The notes under the pieces were generated by a model, which ran no database searches, was not told where the DNA came from, and saw only the letters and a program-made list of their open reading frames with translations. DNA of 64,000 nt from Pachypanchax playfairii (lineage: Eukaryota > Chordata > Actinopteri > Cyprinodontiformes > Aplocheilidae), in contig SSNP01000031.1 in NCBI GenBank assembly GCA_006937955.1, positions 2,505,928 through 2,569,927 on the forward strand, given 5' to 3'. Made by a program: the position numbers and the translations under genes. Shown in pieces: positions 1 through 13,600 of this stretch; positions within the stretch are counted from its first letter, which is position 1; each line of letters starts with the position of its first letter.

Positions 1-1422
1 AAAAAAAAAAAAAAAAAAAAAAAAAAGAACATAACTTCCCAGACCAGGTCAAAATGATGTGTCAAATGCTGTGAAACAGGCGGGATGGTGTGCAACACGT
101 GTGACCCCTGAGGACTGGATTCATCATGTTTACATCATCATTCAGGGACGAACGCGCCCTTTAATCCTCGCACGCATACTGTAAAATGCAATTATGTAAA
201 AGCACATGACCTTCCCCTCTGTTTGTTGTACCGTTTCTATCCAAGCAATAACTCATTAACAACACAAACAACAAATAGACTAATTTTTATAGTACCGTTT
301 CCTTTAAAAAGCATTATTTAACTTTACAAAATCATAAGAAAGTGTAGCAAATTGCATTTTTTGTATGAATACACCATCATTTGTATTATTATCATTATTC
401 TTATTATTATCATTATGAATATAAATGTCAAGCAGGTTAATAAATGTTTTTTCTAAGAGGCAGGCAGCCAGGCACATACAGCTAGTATCATGGCACAGAG
501 GAAGATAGAAAATAATGTCACTTAGTTTTTAATCCAGATGGATGACGGAAACATTTCAGTCCAGAGTTAGACCCATTTGATCTGTTTAAACCGGCTCTAA
601 CCGGTTTCCCAAAGTCTGAGTCGGATCGAGCCGATCCAGTATTTAGTCGGCCCGCAGAAAACGCGGAAGGGAGGGGGTTGCATTGATCCTGGAGCTTTAT
701 TAGTTTGAGAAACAGCAAACAAACCGGATCCGCTTTGCGCCATCTGGGCTAGAACTCGGCTATTAGCGGTTCCGACTGCACCACTTTCGAATAGTTTGTT
801 AATAATAAGTGTTTTTGGTTTTTGAGAGTTAAAGAGGACAACATGCTCTGGGCAAAAAAAAATCTAAAACAAATAATTAAAAACAAACAAAAAAAACCAG
901 TAGTTCTAACCAGATCAGATCTGGTTGTGGTGAAATAAACAAGCCTAGATGATACATCAAACCCAGAACCAGCTTGTTAGCATGTTGCCGTTAAGTTGAC
1001 GTGTTATTCTTTAGTTTTTTTTTTTTTTTTGCTCCGCTGTTTGGTGGCTATTTGAGGCCGGACCAACTTGAAGCCCAGCCTCTGAGTCCTCGTCTGTGTA
1101 CAGTCCATAAAGAGGCTGTGACAGGTGATTTCAGCTGGATGCCAGCACCCCGTTGACTTCTGGTTGTCAATCGACTGGAACTCTGAGGATTCTTCAGCCT
1201 TTTTCTCCTTTAAGTTCAACCTGTAATAACTGATTTCTCATTTTCTGTTTTTTTTTTTTTTTGACCAAATGACAGCAAAGCGCTTCCAGCATAAGAACAC
1301 GTTCCTATAGGTGCCCATGATGAGCCTGTTTAGAAATGAGCAGACCTCCAGGAACATGAAGGCATCAAGCCTGTCTCTCTTATAACATGTTATTAAAGGA
1401 TCATATGGGTCAAAGACAGCAT
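1..1422 (-). other. trps1: Probable trps1 3' UTR and downstream sequence
   Basis: This region follows the trps1 stop codon on the minus strand. No splice or coding signal is evident. A minus-strand AATAAA occurs at 701-696 (TTTATT on the plus strand), but no clear GT-rich element follows it, so I cannot fix the cleavage site. Mammalian TRPS1 has a multi-kilobase 3' UTR, so the transcript may run past the window edge. T-runs occur at about 1016-1030 and 1248-1262, and the window opens with 26 A. Confidence 0.5.
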
Positions 1423-2949
1423 TTAATTTCCATCTGTGATCTCGTCCAACATCTCCGTGGTTTTTGCAACATCGCTGCTGATATCTGACACAGTTTGACC
1501 TTCTAATTCCTGGTTCAGCTCCTTTTCAGGACCTGTTTTACTGTCACAGCCTTCGTTGCCTGGATTTTCCTCTGCTTCATTGTTGTGACATGTTCCTGTG
1601 ATATCGCCGCCTTGTTGCTCCTCTTCCGCCTTACATCCAGGCGTCGCCATGACATCCGGAGCACTGCCGTCCTGTGCCTGACTCTTCTGCTGTGACATGT
1701 TGTCTGCGTACCTGTGTAAGCCCCTTTGTATGTGTGTGGTGAAGTCGTAACGATCCACACACATGAAGAGGCAGAAACCACATTGGTATGGCCCCTTATC
1801 GCCATGGCAACTCATATGTAGGGCGTACATGACCTCGTCCAGGAAGTAGATCCCGCAGTGGATGCAGCGATTGGTTAGGTCGTCCTGCGTCGCCGCCTCC
1901 ACCCTTGTGCAGTTTGACGGAGCGCTTGACTGATGTTTGACTGAATCCTCTCTCACTTCCTTCTCTGTTTCCTCACTCGGGTTCCCACCTTCATCCGTCA
2001 TCTCCTCTTCCTCCTTCTTACCCTTCCAGTTCCCCATCAGCCTCTCAGTTAGAGGCGACTCCTGCTGTCTCCTCTCAGCACCATTCGATGACGTATCTGT
2101 GTTCGCAGTACTTGCATCTCTTTGTCTTATTGCAAGATCCAAAGGAGCATCGTTATCTGACGACGGCGTGGAGGAGGTCTGGGTGTGATGAGGAGGGGGG
2201 TAGTGGGTTGGGGCGGGAGGGGGCGGGAGAGGGGAGTAGGGAGAAGCACAGTAAGGCACCGTGTAGCTTTGCTGATGATACTGTACAGGCGTCACCATTG
2301 TACCGAGATGATGGGTGTTATTTCCAAGGCCACCGGGGCTACTGAGGTTACTGATGCTACCGTGGACCCCAGAGGCGGCTGCCATCTTATATTTGGTCCA
2401 GAATCGAAGCCAGTCGGACTCGGGCATCAGATCAGGGGAGATGGTTAAAGGAAGCGGTAATGAGAAAAGGGGATACTGGTATTTCTCAATCGGTGAACCT
2501 GGAGGTGAATAACTAGACGGTTTTGATGGACGCATGTACTTTTCAATGGGGCTGCCTCTTCCTGATCCTCCTTCCCCCTTTCCCCCCTCTCCTTTTGATG
2601 TTACCCCTCCCTCCGTGATGGCCCCGTTGCTCTCAGCTACCAGGGCTGACTGAGGATGAGTTGGGAGGAGGAGAGGAGGCATGCGTCTGTGGATCTCCAG
2701 CGTCTGATTAGCTAAGAAGGCCTGAGTGGATCGGGGTGAGCGTGAGCGCGGGGAGGGCTGCTGGTTCTTCACTGACGGGCAGCTTCTGTCTGACTCCTCC
2801 CCATTCATGCGCTCCTCGCTGGTGATTCGCTGCTGCTTGGGGGTAGGGTTTTCAGATGACAGCGAATCAGGGTTGAGACGTTTTCGGGTTCGCCGTCGGA
2901 TGATTTGTTCTCCGTTGTTCTGTTTGATGATGTTTAACGGTCTGGGTGT
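1423..2949 (-). CDS. trps1: trps1 coding exon 9: NLS, Pro/Ser-rich region, Ikaros-type finger pair, C-terminal tail
   Basis: The exon starts after TATTTTCAG at 2950 and ends with the TAA at 1425-1423, encoding residues 971-1478. It opens TPRPLNIIKQNNGEQII, followed by the basic RRRTRKR (988-994), the known nuclear localisation region next to the GATA finger. GSPIEKY occurs twice (1102-1108 and 1121-1127), followed by SDWLRFWTKYK. PLDLAI (1239-1244) resembles a CtBP-type PxDLS motif; a functional link is inference. The Ikaros-like finger pair begins CIHCG at 1332 and ends HIQRGLH at 1382; in mammals this pair belongs to the repression domain. After the fingers about 95 residues follow (1384-1478), acidic and Gln/Gly-rich, where mammalian TRPS1 ends within about 15 residues. 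The two SUMO motifs (VKNE, VKTE) that precede the fingers in human are not visible here. Confidence 0.96.
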   Translation of the reverse strand, partial: TPRPLNIIKQNNGEQIIRRRTRKRLNPDSLSSENPTPKQQRITSEERMNGEESDRSCPSVKNQQPSPRSRSPRSTQAFLANQTLEIHRRMPPLLLPTHPQSALVAESNGAITEGGVTSKGEGGKGEGGSGRGSPIEKYMRPSKPSSYSPPGSPIEKYQYPLFSLPLPLTISPDLMPESDWLRFWTKYKMAAASGVHGSISNLSSPGGLGNNTHHLGTMVTPVQYHQQSYTVPYCASPYSPLPPPPAPTHYPPPHHTQTSSTPSSDNDAPLDLAIRQRDASTANTDTSSNGAERRQQESPLTERLMGNWKGKKEEEEMTDEGGNPSEETEKEVREDSVKHQSSAPSNCTRVEAATQDDLTNRCIHCGIYFLDEVMYALHMSCHGDKGPYQCGFCLFMCVDRYDFTTHIQRGLHRYADNMSQQKSQAQDGSAPDVMATPGCKAEEEQQGGDITGTCHNNEAEENPGNEGCDSKTGPEKELNQELEGQTVSDISSDVAKTTEMLDEITDGN

Positions 2950-5900
2950 CTGAAAATAAAAGAAACAATACAATAAAGGAAGTTATTACAATAATTATCC
3001 TTTTTCCGCTTTATTAATCTAACATGGCTGATGACTTAACTAATAAATGTCAAGTGTGTGTATCCCAGGATTACTTGACTTTGATCAAATTTAAGGATTA
3101 AGTGGTCTTGCTGATTAAGGGTCTGCTCTGACTCCAGATTGCACAATCAAGAGTGAATCGAAAATGGACCTTCAATCTTCTTTGAGTAATCAGTCAGCCT
3201 GAAAATCCATTTAAACCAAAAACTTAACCATAAAAGAAGATAAAAGCTTCTGATATCAGGTCCAAAACCAGCTGAAGCAAAACTTAAAGAGTCAAGAGAA
3301 GCTCTAAATCTGTAGTTTTTCAATAAAAGTTCCAGTTAACTGAGCAGAAGTCATTTACTTACCACCATGGATGTACTTTTTACCCTAAACACAAGGGGGG
3401 GCACTTGCATCTCATGTGAAATGGTTTTGCCCCTGCAGCAGGACGTCTGTCCCACTCAGAGTCAATGGAATTGTATTTATATTTAAAAACTTTTAGATCT
3501 AGTCAGGGAAGTTAAACAAGTCATTAAAACTAATTGTTCAAGACTTAAAGTTTATTTAAAGTTACACTGGATTGATTTATGTTTAATTGATTACATACAT
3601 GTAAATATACAGTGTTTTAGTTATTAAATATAATTTGTGTTTGCTCCAAATATTTTACAAGCATTTTGACTCTGGAATCTGTATTTAAAAACAAATAAAT
3701 AATATTATTATAATAATATCTTGAGTGTAATGTGATGGTATGAGTGATGGTTGAACGTCTCCTGGGAAGATTTAGAAAAAAGTTTTTTCAGTAGAAAAGA
3801 TTTTTACAGCTCCGTCTCTTCATAAGCAAACTGCTATCAGTCCTGAGTGTAAACCAAGAAGCTGGATCCACATCTGGATTTGTTGTACAGCACTTTGGTC
3901 AGCTGTCATGCTGTATGTTAAAGTGCTCCATAAATAAACTTGACCTGACTAACAAGAAAGAGTGACAACTCACTGCTCTGACGTTTATCTGCAGTTTTCT
4001 GAATTTGTGTTTCCATCCAAAGAGAAATAAACAAGTAGGTGAGTGAAATCATAAGTAGGAAGAAGAGGAAGAGCTGAAATGAAGGTCATAAACAAAAAAA
4101 AACAAAAGAAATGGAAAAACAGGTAGAAAAAGAAACCGATGTGCTATAAAACCAGTTATCTAGAAGTTAATTAAAAAAAAGAATACAGGAAGGTTAAAAG
4201 ATGTTTTGTGACGTGGTGATGGACACACATTTCCCACAATGCAAAGCATGGAGGATTTTAAAGCTGAAGCTTGATTAGCAGACCTATGAAGTCGAATGAA
4301 AGGCAGCTCGTTACAGATCTTCACTCGTAATCAGGAGATGAATCACTTCAGCCTCTCCCAGTTTCTAATCGTGTCCATTTTTCCATCATTTTGTGTCGAT
4401 TGTTTACAAAACATTGAGGTGTAACAGTAACTGTTAAAGCTGCTTTATTCTCATCCTGTTTTTTTTATCTCGTCTATTTTTCCATTTATTTCCGTTTTAA
4501 GATGTTTAATCCTAATTTTCTCCCAAACTCTTTGTTTCCATCCGACTATCTCATTCATCTTTTCTCTACTTTTATTTCTCTTTTTTTCTTCTTTTTCCTT
4601 TTTATTCATAACTCTCCCTCCTCTCGGACTCTCAAGTGTTTTACTAGCTGCTATCCTCTCTAATAATGTGTGTAGAGCGTATAAAACTTTTATTATGGGA
4701 TATAAAATATGGTTGTCGTGAAGACTGCCAAGAGTGGAGGGAGCTGGGACGTGATTGGAGCAGCAGATGAGATGAACGGGTTGAACCAAGGACATCGAAG
4801 GGGCGGGAAGGAGGAAACAGTGCTGGAACTCTTTGGTGGTTCGTTCAGTAGCTTTTTTTTTTTTTAAGGGTTGCAACACGATCAACCCACTGATATATTT
4901 ATTAACATTGTGATTTATGACATCTAAACATTTACTTTGACGTTTTACAAGCAAGGCTAAGAAAACAAATGTGTGAACATTTGAGGTCCAGTATACTTCT
5001 AGTAATAATTAAGTAGAACACCTTGAGAATGTATCTGAATAAGCTTGATATTTGGGGGTCTTTATCTCAGCTGCACTCTGCTCAGTCTAATTAAATTTGG
5101 GATTTCCTTTGGCTTTCCCCGGGCTAAGATGGTAAACTTGATTCATTCAATCATATTTCCCACTCTGTGCTACCGACTCGCTCTCCGAATCTGCCGAAAG
5201 GCTCTGTAACTCCCGACGCTCCCCAAATTAACTGTATGTTCTTCTCCCCCACAATATTACTTTTTCACAGTGGGATTGGACGAGCACATACAGGAAGTTA
5301 ACGGCATCATGCACAATTTCATTTGCATATACTAGTTGCCCACGCAGGGGGAAAAATAATTAGCGGACAAAACTGTGTGTAAATGCTACAACAACAGAAA
5401 TCATTTGAATAGAATATGTAACAAAAGTATATGCACGGATCCACGTGCACAGACCTACCGAATGGAGTTTTTGGTATAAGCCACATGCGTTGCAGACGTA
5501 GCCCCCGTTAGCATTTTTCCTCCACAGCGACGTCTTGGTGGTCAAGCAGTTTGCGCAAAAAACGCCACTGCCTCTTCGCCGCTGTGGAGAGAAGGAACGT
5601 GGAACATTAGAGACTGAAAAACACATTGAGAATCTTCTTAAAGATCTTGCTATGGACCGTTTGAGCGGAGGAACAATAAGTAGGTCAATTCATAAAGGAA
5701 GGAAACCCTACTGAAAGCTACCAGCTGCATAAAAACAACCCAAAAAACCCTTCATGAAAAGAAAATGTTTGTGTTTTAAACGTGAATATGAAAAACTCTC
5801 GAGATTCTGCAGTAATTTTAGTCGAGAGCTGCTTGAGAGACCCGAGGAAAGATGAGATGTGCTTTCACCTTGCAGCGCGTCTAGTGTCACTCTGAACTGC

Positions 5901-8678
5901 AGCAGGTCCTTTGCAGTGAAATGTTTGACTTTTACTGTATGATAGTTCTTATATACACACACCTCTGCAGTTCTCAGTGAGGTGGTGCATACAGATGTGT
6001 TCAAGATGGAAGGGGGGCGCTGGGTGCGGAGGGGGGGGTGAAAAGGCCAATTGTTCTGGCAATGTGCTCCATCACAGTAATGAGCCAATCACAACGTTTC
6101 TCCATCCCATTAAGCCTCTGGCCCCTTGCACCACCCTTATGACCCTGGGAGGACAGCACACCTCATCTTTCTCCTCTGCAACTCCTTCTATTTGCATGTC
6201 TGTTCTTTTACTCCTACTGATATTAAAAGGAAATTTCTTCACTCTTCTTTTGCTTGACTTTCTCTCTCCCTCCTTCAAGTCCTGTTTTTAACTGCTGTAA
6301 GACGCTCAGCTGCTTCCAGGACAGCACAGGAAACGATTGTGTCGTGCCTCATTTCTCTTCAGTGACAAAAACTAGCAAATCACTGGGGACTTGTTTAAGA
6401 AAGTTGCGAGAAAACACCTGAATTTTGAGGTAAAATCCCACTGAAGAGGTATTTATAACAGATTTATGTACATCATTAAACTGTTTCCAATTTATCCAAA
6501 TATTTTGAATATGTTCAAAAATCCAGCCACAAGAGAAGAAGTCCCTGTGGTTCACGTAAGGAAATCCTCATGAATCCATCTAGATATTTTGCTATGGATG
6601 CATTGATAGCAATACTGGTATCGGAGCCAATACAATTCTAATGTACTCGTATTGGTACTGATTAGTTAACTGATACTTAAAATGGGGAAACTCTGCAATA
6701 ATTTTGCAGAAAATATTTATTTTTCACTTGAAATTTTAGTTTTGTGGTCATTTTTATTAGTATTTTATGTTTTTTTTATCAAGTTCACCAGAAGAAAATG
6801 AAACCAGTCTTCCAATTCGTTGCATTTTTTATGTGGTAGAAGTATCAGCAATGGTACTCGGTATCAGCAAATATTCAGATCCAAGTATTGGTATTGTATA
6901 GGTTTGAAAAAAGTGGTATTGTTACATCCCTACGTTTTATAAATTCCCTCCACAACGTGCAAACAGTTGCAGTTCCAGCTTGAAGCTAATTTTTGCATCG
7001 TAGTTGCACAAAAATATGCATCAGACTTGTTTTAATGAGTCACTGAGTAAATCTAAGCTACATTATAGCGCTGCACTTGTTTATGCTGACGTATCATGTT
7101 AATAATTTATCCAATTAGTCCCATAAGAAAGAGGCTCGGCAGTAGAAGTGATTTATTGTAAGTATTTTATTTTCTAATTATTATTTTCAGACCAGCTCCC
7201 GTGAGAGTTCAACATTTATTTATTTTTTTGGTTTTTGCTACTCGACGCTTCAGAAATGTTGGAAAAAAAATGGACTAGAGTTGTTCAAACTTTTCTACTC
7301 TCAGTCTGTTTGTTCCTTTTCCTCCATCACTGACTTTTACTCACTAGGATTTTCTTCCATTAGCATTAGCTTCATCTTTTTTTATGTTTGTGGAACAAAT
7401 GAAAGCTACACATAGCATTTTTTTGGGGGGGGGGGGTGAAGCTCAGAACATGCAGTTCTACAAGTTAAAAACACAGAAGAATGCCTCACTTCAATCAGGC
7501 TGTCTGTGGTCTCAAAGCTGCAGATGGAGCCACCACTCGCACCTCCGCTGAGCATCTGCTTTGTGCTGCTGGCTAAAAGCATAAGAGCCCAGAAGGCCCA
7601 GCAGCGCTAAAGGTAATTTTTACAATCTAATGCACTGCAAGCATCACGNGCACAATTAACCACTCTACGGTTCTTTTGGGAACACATACATGCTGTATGG
7701 CTAGAAAAATTTACGTAAATACATTTAGGAAACATAATATGGAGAAAGAGGAACTTTAAACTCTTAAACTTTTAGCTCTTAAACACACACGTATAACTCT
7801 GCTTTAGGTTGATTAAAAGATCATCATAGATGTGTTTATTTATTCAGGAAAAACGTTGACTTCTGCTTTTAATATGCATAAAATAAAACATCCTGTTTCC
7901 AATAATCCTGCGTGAGATAAACACCTGAGCTAATCGTACAGAATCTCTACGGAACACGTGTTTCTGACGATATGAGATCAGACAGGAGAACACCTACATG
8001 ACCAAATCCTCTGTGGCTTTTATTGTGTACAACACACCATACGGTCGCCACATGTAGGGAGACAGAGCCAGGTGATTGATTGATGTGCGTTTCCTGTGTG
8101 TATGTGTGTGTGTGTGTGTCCAGTGTTGCAAGCCAAACAGTGTGTCTGTCATCAGAATTCCCCCCCCGAGTGCCCAAATCGTTCACATATGGCCCCCGCA
8201 GCTGCCCCTCATTGCAGCACACCTGAAAATATTCGCTTCCACTGACTAATGAAGGTAAAAGCTAGATTTAGATCCAAGAAGCGTGTTAGCGAGATCTGAC
8301 TCGGCATTTCAAAACGCCTGCTGGAATGACAGCACAGTCGGAGGGAATGTAAGGAAGCAGCTTTAGCTTCTGGTCTCCAACTTTCGTTTCAATCATCTGC
8401 TAGTTGGTTTCATATTTGCAGAAGTAGAAAAGCTCCATGTAAACAAACTGTCCGATGCATAGGGCTGCACGCATTTATCTCCATCAGCAAAGTTTCTGTA
8501 CAGGGAGTACCGATTCTTCCAACTGTGTATGTTTTGCTGATTTATTACTCATACCTGGCCTCTCCCACTCACCTCAGCCTGCAGAAAAGAGCTGCCGTTA
8601 ATTAGAGCTCAGAGTCTTAATGACATCTATTTATCTGCAGTCCATAATCGTTCATTTGGCACCAACACGACGCCCTCT

Positions 8679-8713
<35 letters not shown>

Positions 8714-9858
8714 AAAAAGACACTCAGATTTCATCCAACTGTCAGGAGATCCTCATTTAAAGTACAGCAAGTCCCAAACAGAACCACAATGTCAGTTCTG
8801 AGAACTTTGGGCTCACAATTTAAAATAAAAAAAACTTCAGACTGATTTTTCTTTTTTTTAAAAAAAAAAACAGTTTTATTCATTTTAATTTATCTCATCT
8901 TAAATTTTTATTACCTTAAATGCATTTAGGTTTATTTAAGTTGCCACAACTCAAACTAAAAAGGAGACGAGCATAAATAAACATTGTTTAGTTTAACAAT
9001 TCATTTAGAAATAATTCAAACAGATTAGTTAAACTGTAAATCCAAGATATTATGGGAAGTGTTTAGTTCTGAAAAAGCACAATGATTATATAGTAAAATA
9101 TACATAAAAACAACATTATTTTAATGAACTTAAACGCAATATTTGAATGTTATGAAAACTTTTTCTATTTAAGTCAATCAATCACGTGTTAGGGCTTTAG
9201 ATTTTTATTCCAATTAATCCAAAACATAGTTTGAGTTATTGTTTTATTCACTTGGATCTTTATTTTTTATTCATTATATTTTATTTTTCTTTTGAAGCAG
9301 CAGCTCATAATAAAAAAAATAAAAATAAAAAACTCCCAGGCCAGTGGAAACATATCGGAACATGACCGCCACTCTATACACACAGATATAAATCAAAATC
9401 ACCCTGCTGTCATTCTGAGTGTTGAGTTTTGTCGTTTCGCTGATATTTTTAATGAATTAAATCAAGAATAGTCATTTATTTTTCATGTTTTAGGTTGTAT
9501 ATCTGTCTCATACTGTATAATTTTGATAAGTGTAAAAGCTGTCAACAGTGACTAAAATTTCTAAATCTAAATACGATAAAATAGATAGTTTTTGTATTAT
9601 TTTACTTTATATTGATTGTGCTTATTCTCAGGAGACATAAGAACCCAAAAACAGATAGAAGGACAATTCCCATTCACGAGAGGTTATTATAACACCATCA
9701 GAAATCTGTTTGTGGCTTCAAATCAAACATAAAAACACAGAAACGGGGCTGAAGCCACATTTTACCACTAACACATACTATTTTTTATAAATTTTGACTT
9801 TATTTTCAGACTTTTTTGCACAAGCTTTTGGTGAATCTCCTTAAAGAATGTAAAAAAA

Positions 9859-9923
<65 letters not shown>

Positions 9924-10630
9924 TTACATTAAACATGATTGCTAAACTCTTTGATTAGAGCTCTGAATCTTTGATTCTCCTGGAGCCCAAAACTTGCAGA
10001 TGTTACACCAACTGTTGGAACAGATAAGTATCCAAAAGTTTCAGTTTTGTAGCAACACAGACTTTCGGATGCATTACAGCATCTGCAAGCAATGTAAGGT
10101 AACATCTGGAAGCGCAGCTTTATTGGAAGTACCTTTTATAAAGCAAGGTCTTGCTGCAGGTTCGAGCTGCTAGTCTTTATCTATATAAATAGTTGAGATT
10201 GGTGCATTAGGTAAAAGAAAGTCAAAGTAAACAGAAAAAAAAAAAATCTCAAGTTATGCAGCAAGAAAAACAACGAGAGAGAAAAAGAATGTAGTTTCAA
10301 ATACTTTAAAAAAAGAAAGATTTCTAAACAAAGTCTTTCAAAATGAGATTACATTTAATTCACTTTAGGAGCAAGTCATCCCGACTTTTAACATATAGAT
10401 GTGTACGTAGAGATGTGACACACACACACACACGCAGCGCAGCGACTTGCATTAAATCAGCGATTATTTAATCAAGTTAGAGGAGAAGCTGGAGGAATTA
10501 ACTGAATTCCATACTGCCAAGACCAATATCCCCTTCAATGGATCAGACACACTCAGTCTTACATACAGGTAGGAACAAGAGAAGAAGAATATACAGACAA
10601 AGATTCACCAAATGAATGCTGCCTCTGACT

Positions 10631-10673
<43 letters not shown>

Positions 10674-13600
10674 AAAACCATCTGCTGTTATGCTCACAAG
10701 GACCTGCTGGTCCTGTGTGTGTGTGTGTGTGTGTGTGTGTGGGGTGCATATGGTTGCAGGCTTCCACTCCAGTGATTTTTGTTCATAGACTTGTGTGTCC
10801 GTTTAAATGAATCCTCCTAATACAATAATTGGATTCAAGTTGGATGAACTGGAGCTGGAATGAGTTGAAATTAATTCTGCTGTGTTTTTTTTTTTTTTTT
10901 GGTCCAACAAAGAGAAACCGACAACAAACAGAAGAAAGAGGGGTGTGTTTAAGATTCGGCACTATTTCCAGACATGTAATCAAATGAAGGCTGATTTGAG
11001 GAATTGATTGTATTGAATTCATTTGAGCTGAGTTGGATATTCAGACATCAAGAGTAGTAGTAGAAATATGACAGTGGAAGCGATAAACATTTTAAAATAA
11101 CATAAAAAAACGAGGATCAAAACAACAAAAAAAGTCGTTCTTTTAGCATCTTTAACATATTTAACAACTCCTCAATTTTTTTGCTCTCTTAGAAAAATTA
11201 ACAATCAGTAAATTTGCATCTGTAATTTATTCACGTGACCTTCACATGCAGCCATCTTGAATTGAAAATGCAGTGAGAGTGCCAGGATGTTGAACCTATA
11301 ACAAATTTCGGGACAAAATAAATAACTGTAAGCCTGAGACTTTGTATCTACAGAGTAAAGCAGGAGGAATTATGTGAAACTGGTGGAATCAAATTAATCC
11401 TGAGATGAGTCACTTCATGTTGTTCATGAAACACAGCGCTAAAAATCTTCCCGAATTAATCATAAGTCAACCTGCTATATATAATAATATAATATATATA
11501 ATAACGCCATTATGACCAATCAACAACTGATTAATGATGACTGCTGCTGTAAGAAGTAAAAAAACCTGTTTTTAATAAAAAATAAATAAATAAACTATAG
11601 ATAAAAAATAATATACTGATTTTGTTTTGTTTGTTGGTTAGCCGTCTAACTGTTATTAAGTTTATAGTAACATTGATGTATCTGACCCCATCAAATTTTT
11701 CAATCTGTACTTACAACCTCATGCTGTTTGCTGCTTTCATAAAGAAGAAAATGTAACTGTAAATTTGAACTTTGTGAATTCATGAAGTTGTAACTTCTTC
11801 TTCTGTATCCTTCTGCCTCGGGGCTCCAAAGTTATGGGATTCACTGCCACTACACATCCGACAAGCCCCATCACTGTCCATTTTTAAAACTCGTTTGAAG
11901 TCCCATTTTTACTCGCCAGCTTTTAATGCAACTTTTACTTGATTTTATTTATTTTAACCAGCATCAATTTTTTTTGTTGTTTTCATTGAATTGTGCTTCT
12001 TTTTTGTGTCAATTTTGTGATTTTATTGGATGTTTTATTTCACATTTGTGTTCAGCGCTTTGTTTCAGCTATAGCTGATGTTACAGCACTTTATAAATTA
12101 AGGTGATTGATTGATTGATTCTCATAGAGAACAGATACTCAACATGTTTGGATATAATTTGGCAGAAAAAAAGAGTTTATAAACTACGAACGAATAACCG
12201 ATTATGAATAAACTTCTTTTTGACAGTAACGTCGTAGAAACCTAAATGATGATGGTCAATTGTTTTATAAAAGAGTATCAGCAGCTTGAGTTAGTCTAAC
12301 AGTCTGTTATGTTTCTACATCTTCTAGAAAACACAAGATGCTGCTAAACCCAAATCCAGCAGGTCAGTAACAATACTAGGAACGTAAAGGTGTGAGAAAA
12401 CCAAGAAGGAGCTGGAACAGATGATGCATTCACTGGAGTGAGAAAATGCAGGAATCACTGGAGCAAGATGACATCATCATCATCATCAACAAAAACCTTA
12501 ATGTTGTACACAAAAGGAGGGAGTTCATCAACCCCTCACACACACACTGATGACGATCACTGTGTGTGTGTGGCCTACTTCCCTTGTTCACCTCTTTCAC
12601 TCTTTGTGAACACTCTTTTCCGGTCCCCTCTCTTTTCACGCCTCCGCAATTATTTACTTTTGTGTGCCTTAAAACCAAAAAGCCCAACACACACTGGACA
12701 ACACTGGAAGAAAATCCTATTTTAGGTCAACTAATTTTGATAAACGATCGCAGATGCATCAACTATGGAATTCCGCGCTGCGGGGCCGAGGCCTGATAAC
12801 CGGTGAACAATGGGAATGAGGCTGAAGAGATTGCAGGTGAAAAATCCACAAAGAAAAACAGGAAAATGGTTCCACACAGATTTAATTTTGATAAACATCA
12901 CTAATGCATGCAGACGAGGAGTCCCTGAACCAGGACACCGTGGCTGAGGTGTGCACGGGTCTGTGTTCTGCAATGGTGTGCATACTATTCTCTGTTTGGA
13001 TCTTAGCTGCTGATACCAGGTGATGTGCGTTTGTGTTTATCACATGATTCATTTCATATGGTTTAAACCCTCTATGGTGATAAAGGATGAGTTATATTGT
13101 GTATTTTCTTGTGTTTGGAATCAAATCGCGGTCGTCCTTGGAGCTTTTTCTCAGACGCAGGCGATGTATTCTGACTAATTCTGTTCTATTTGCTGTTTTG
13201 TGCAGAAAATAAGTTTGAAATCACCAGGAATTCTGTTGCCTCTGTGTGTGATAAAACACAACATAACATAATCTAAGTATAAAACTCTAGCATGAAGGGT
13301 GCATGGTGACCTGAATTATTTTATATAAGACTTTTAATTTGAAGTAATCATGATCAGTAGTTCTCCAAGCTTCCTGAAGGTATTTCAGTGCCCCTTCAAA
13401 ATAATGTATATTAATGTTGCAAGAGTCTGTGAGGAGTGTATGAAAACTCACACACTCAAGCACGTAATGTGGTGTGGAAACCAGGACGCTGAAACCTTAA
13501 CTCACCTCGCCGCCCAAGAAATAGGGAGTACGACAAACGGATACAAAGAAAGAGAGTGTAAGTTATTATAACGTGCATCCTTAATACCTGCAGTTTATCC

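Noticed and set aside
1937..2953. Plus-strand ORFs opposite exon 9
   Set aside because: They are shadows of the conserved trps1 coding frame.
4451..4954. Minus-strand ORF of 167 aa in intron 8
   Set aside because: It contains a Lys-run from poly-T, has no recognisable domain and no flanking splice or start support.
10543..10810. ORFs of repeating Thr-His or Val-Cys
   Set aside because: They are translations of CA/GT microsatellites.
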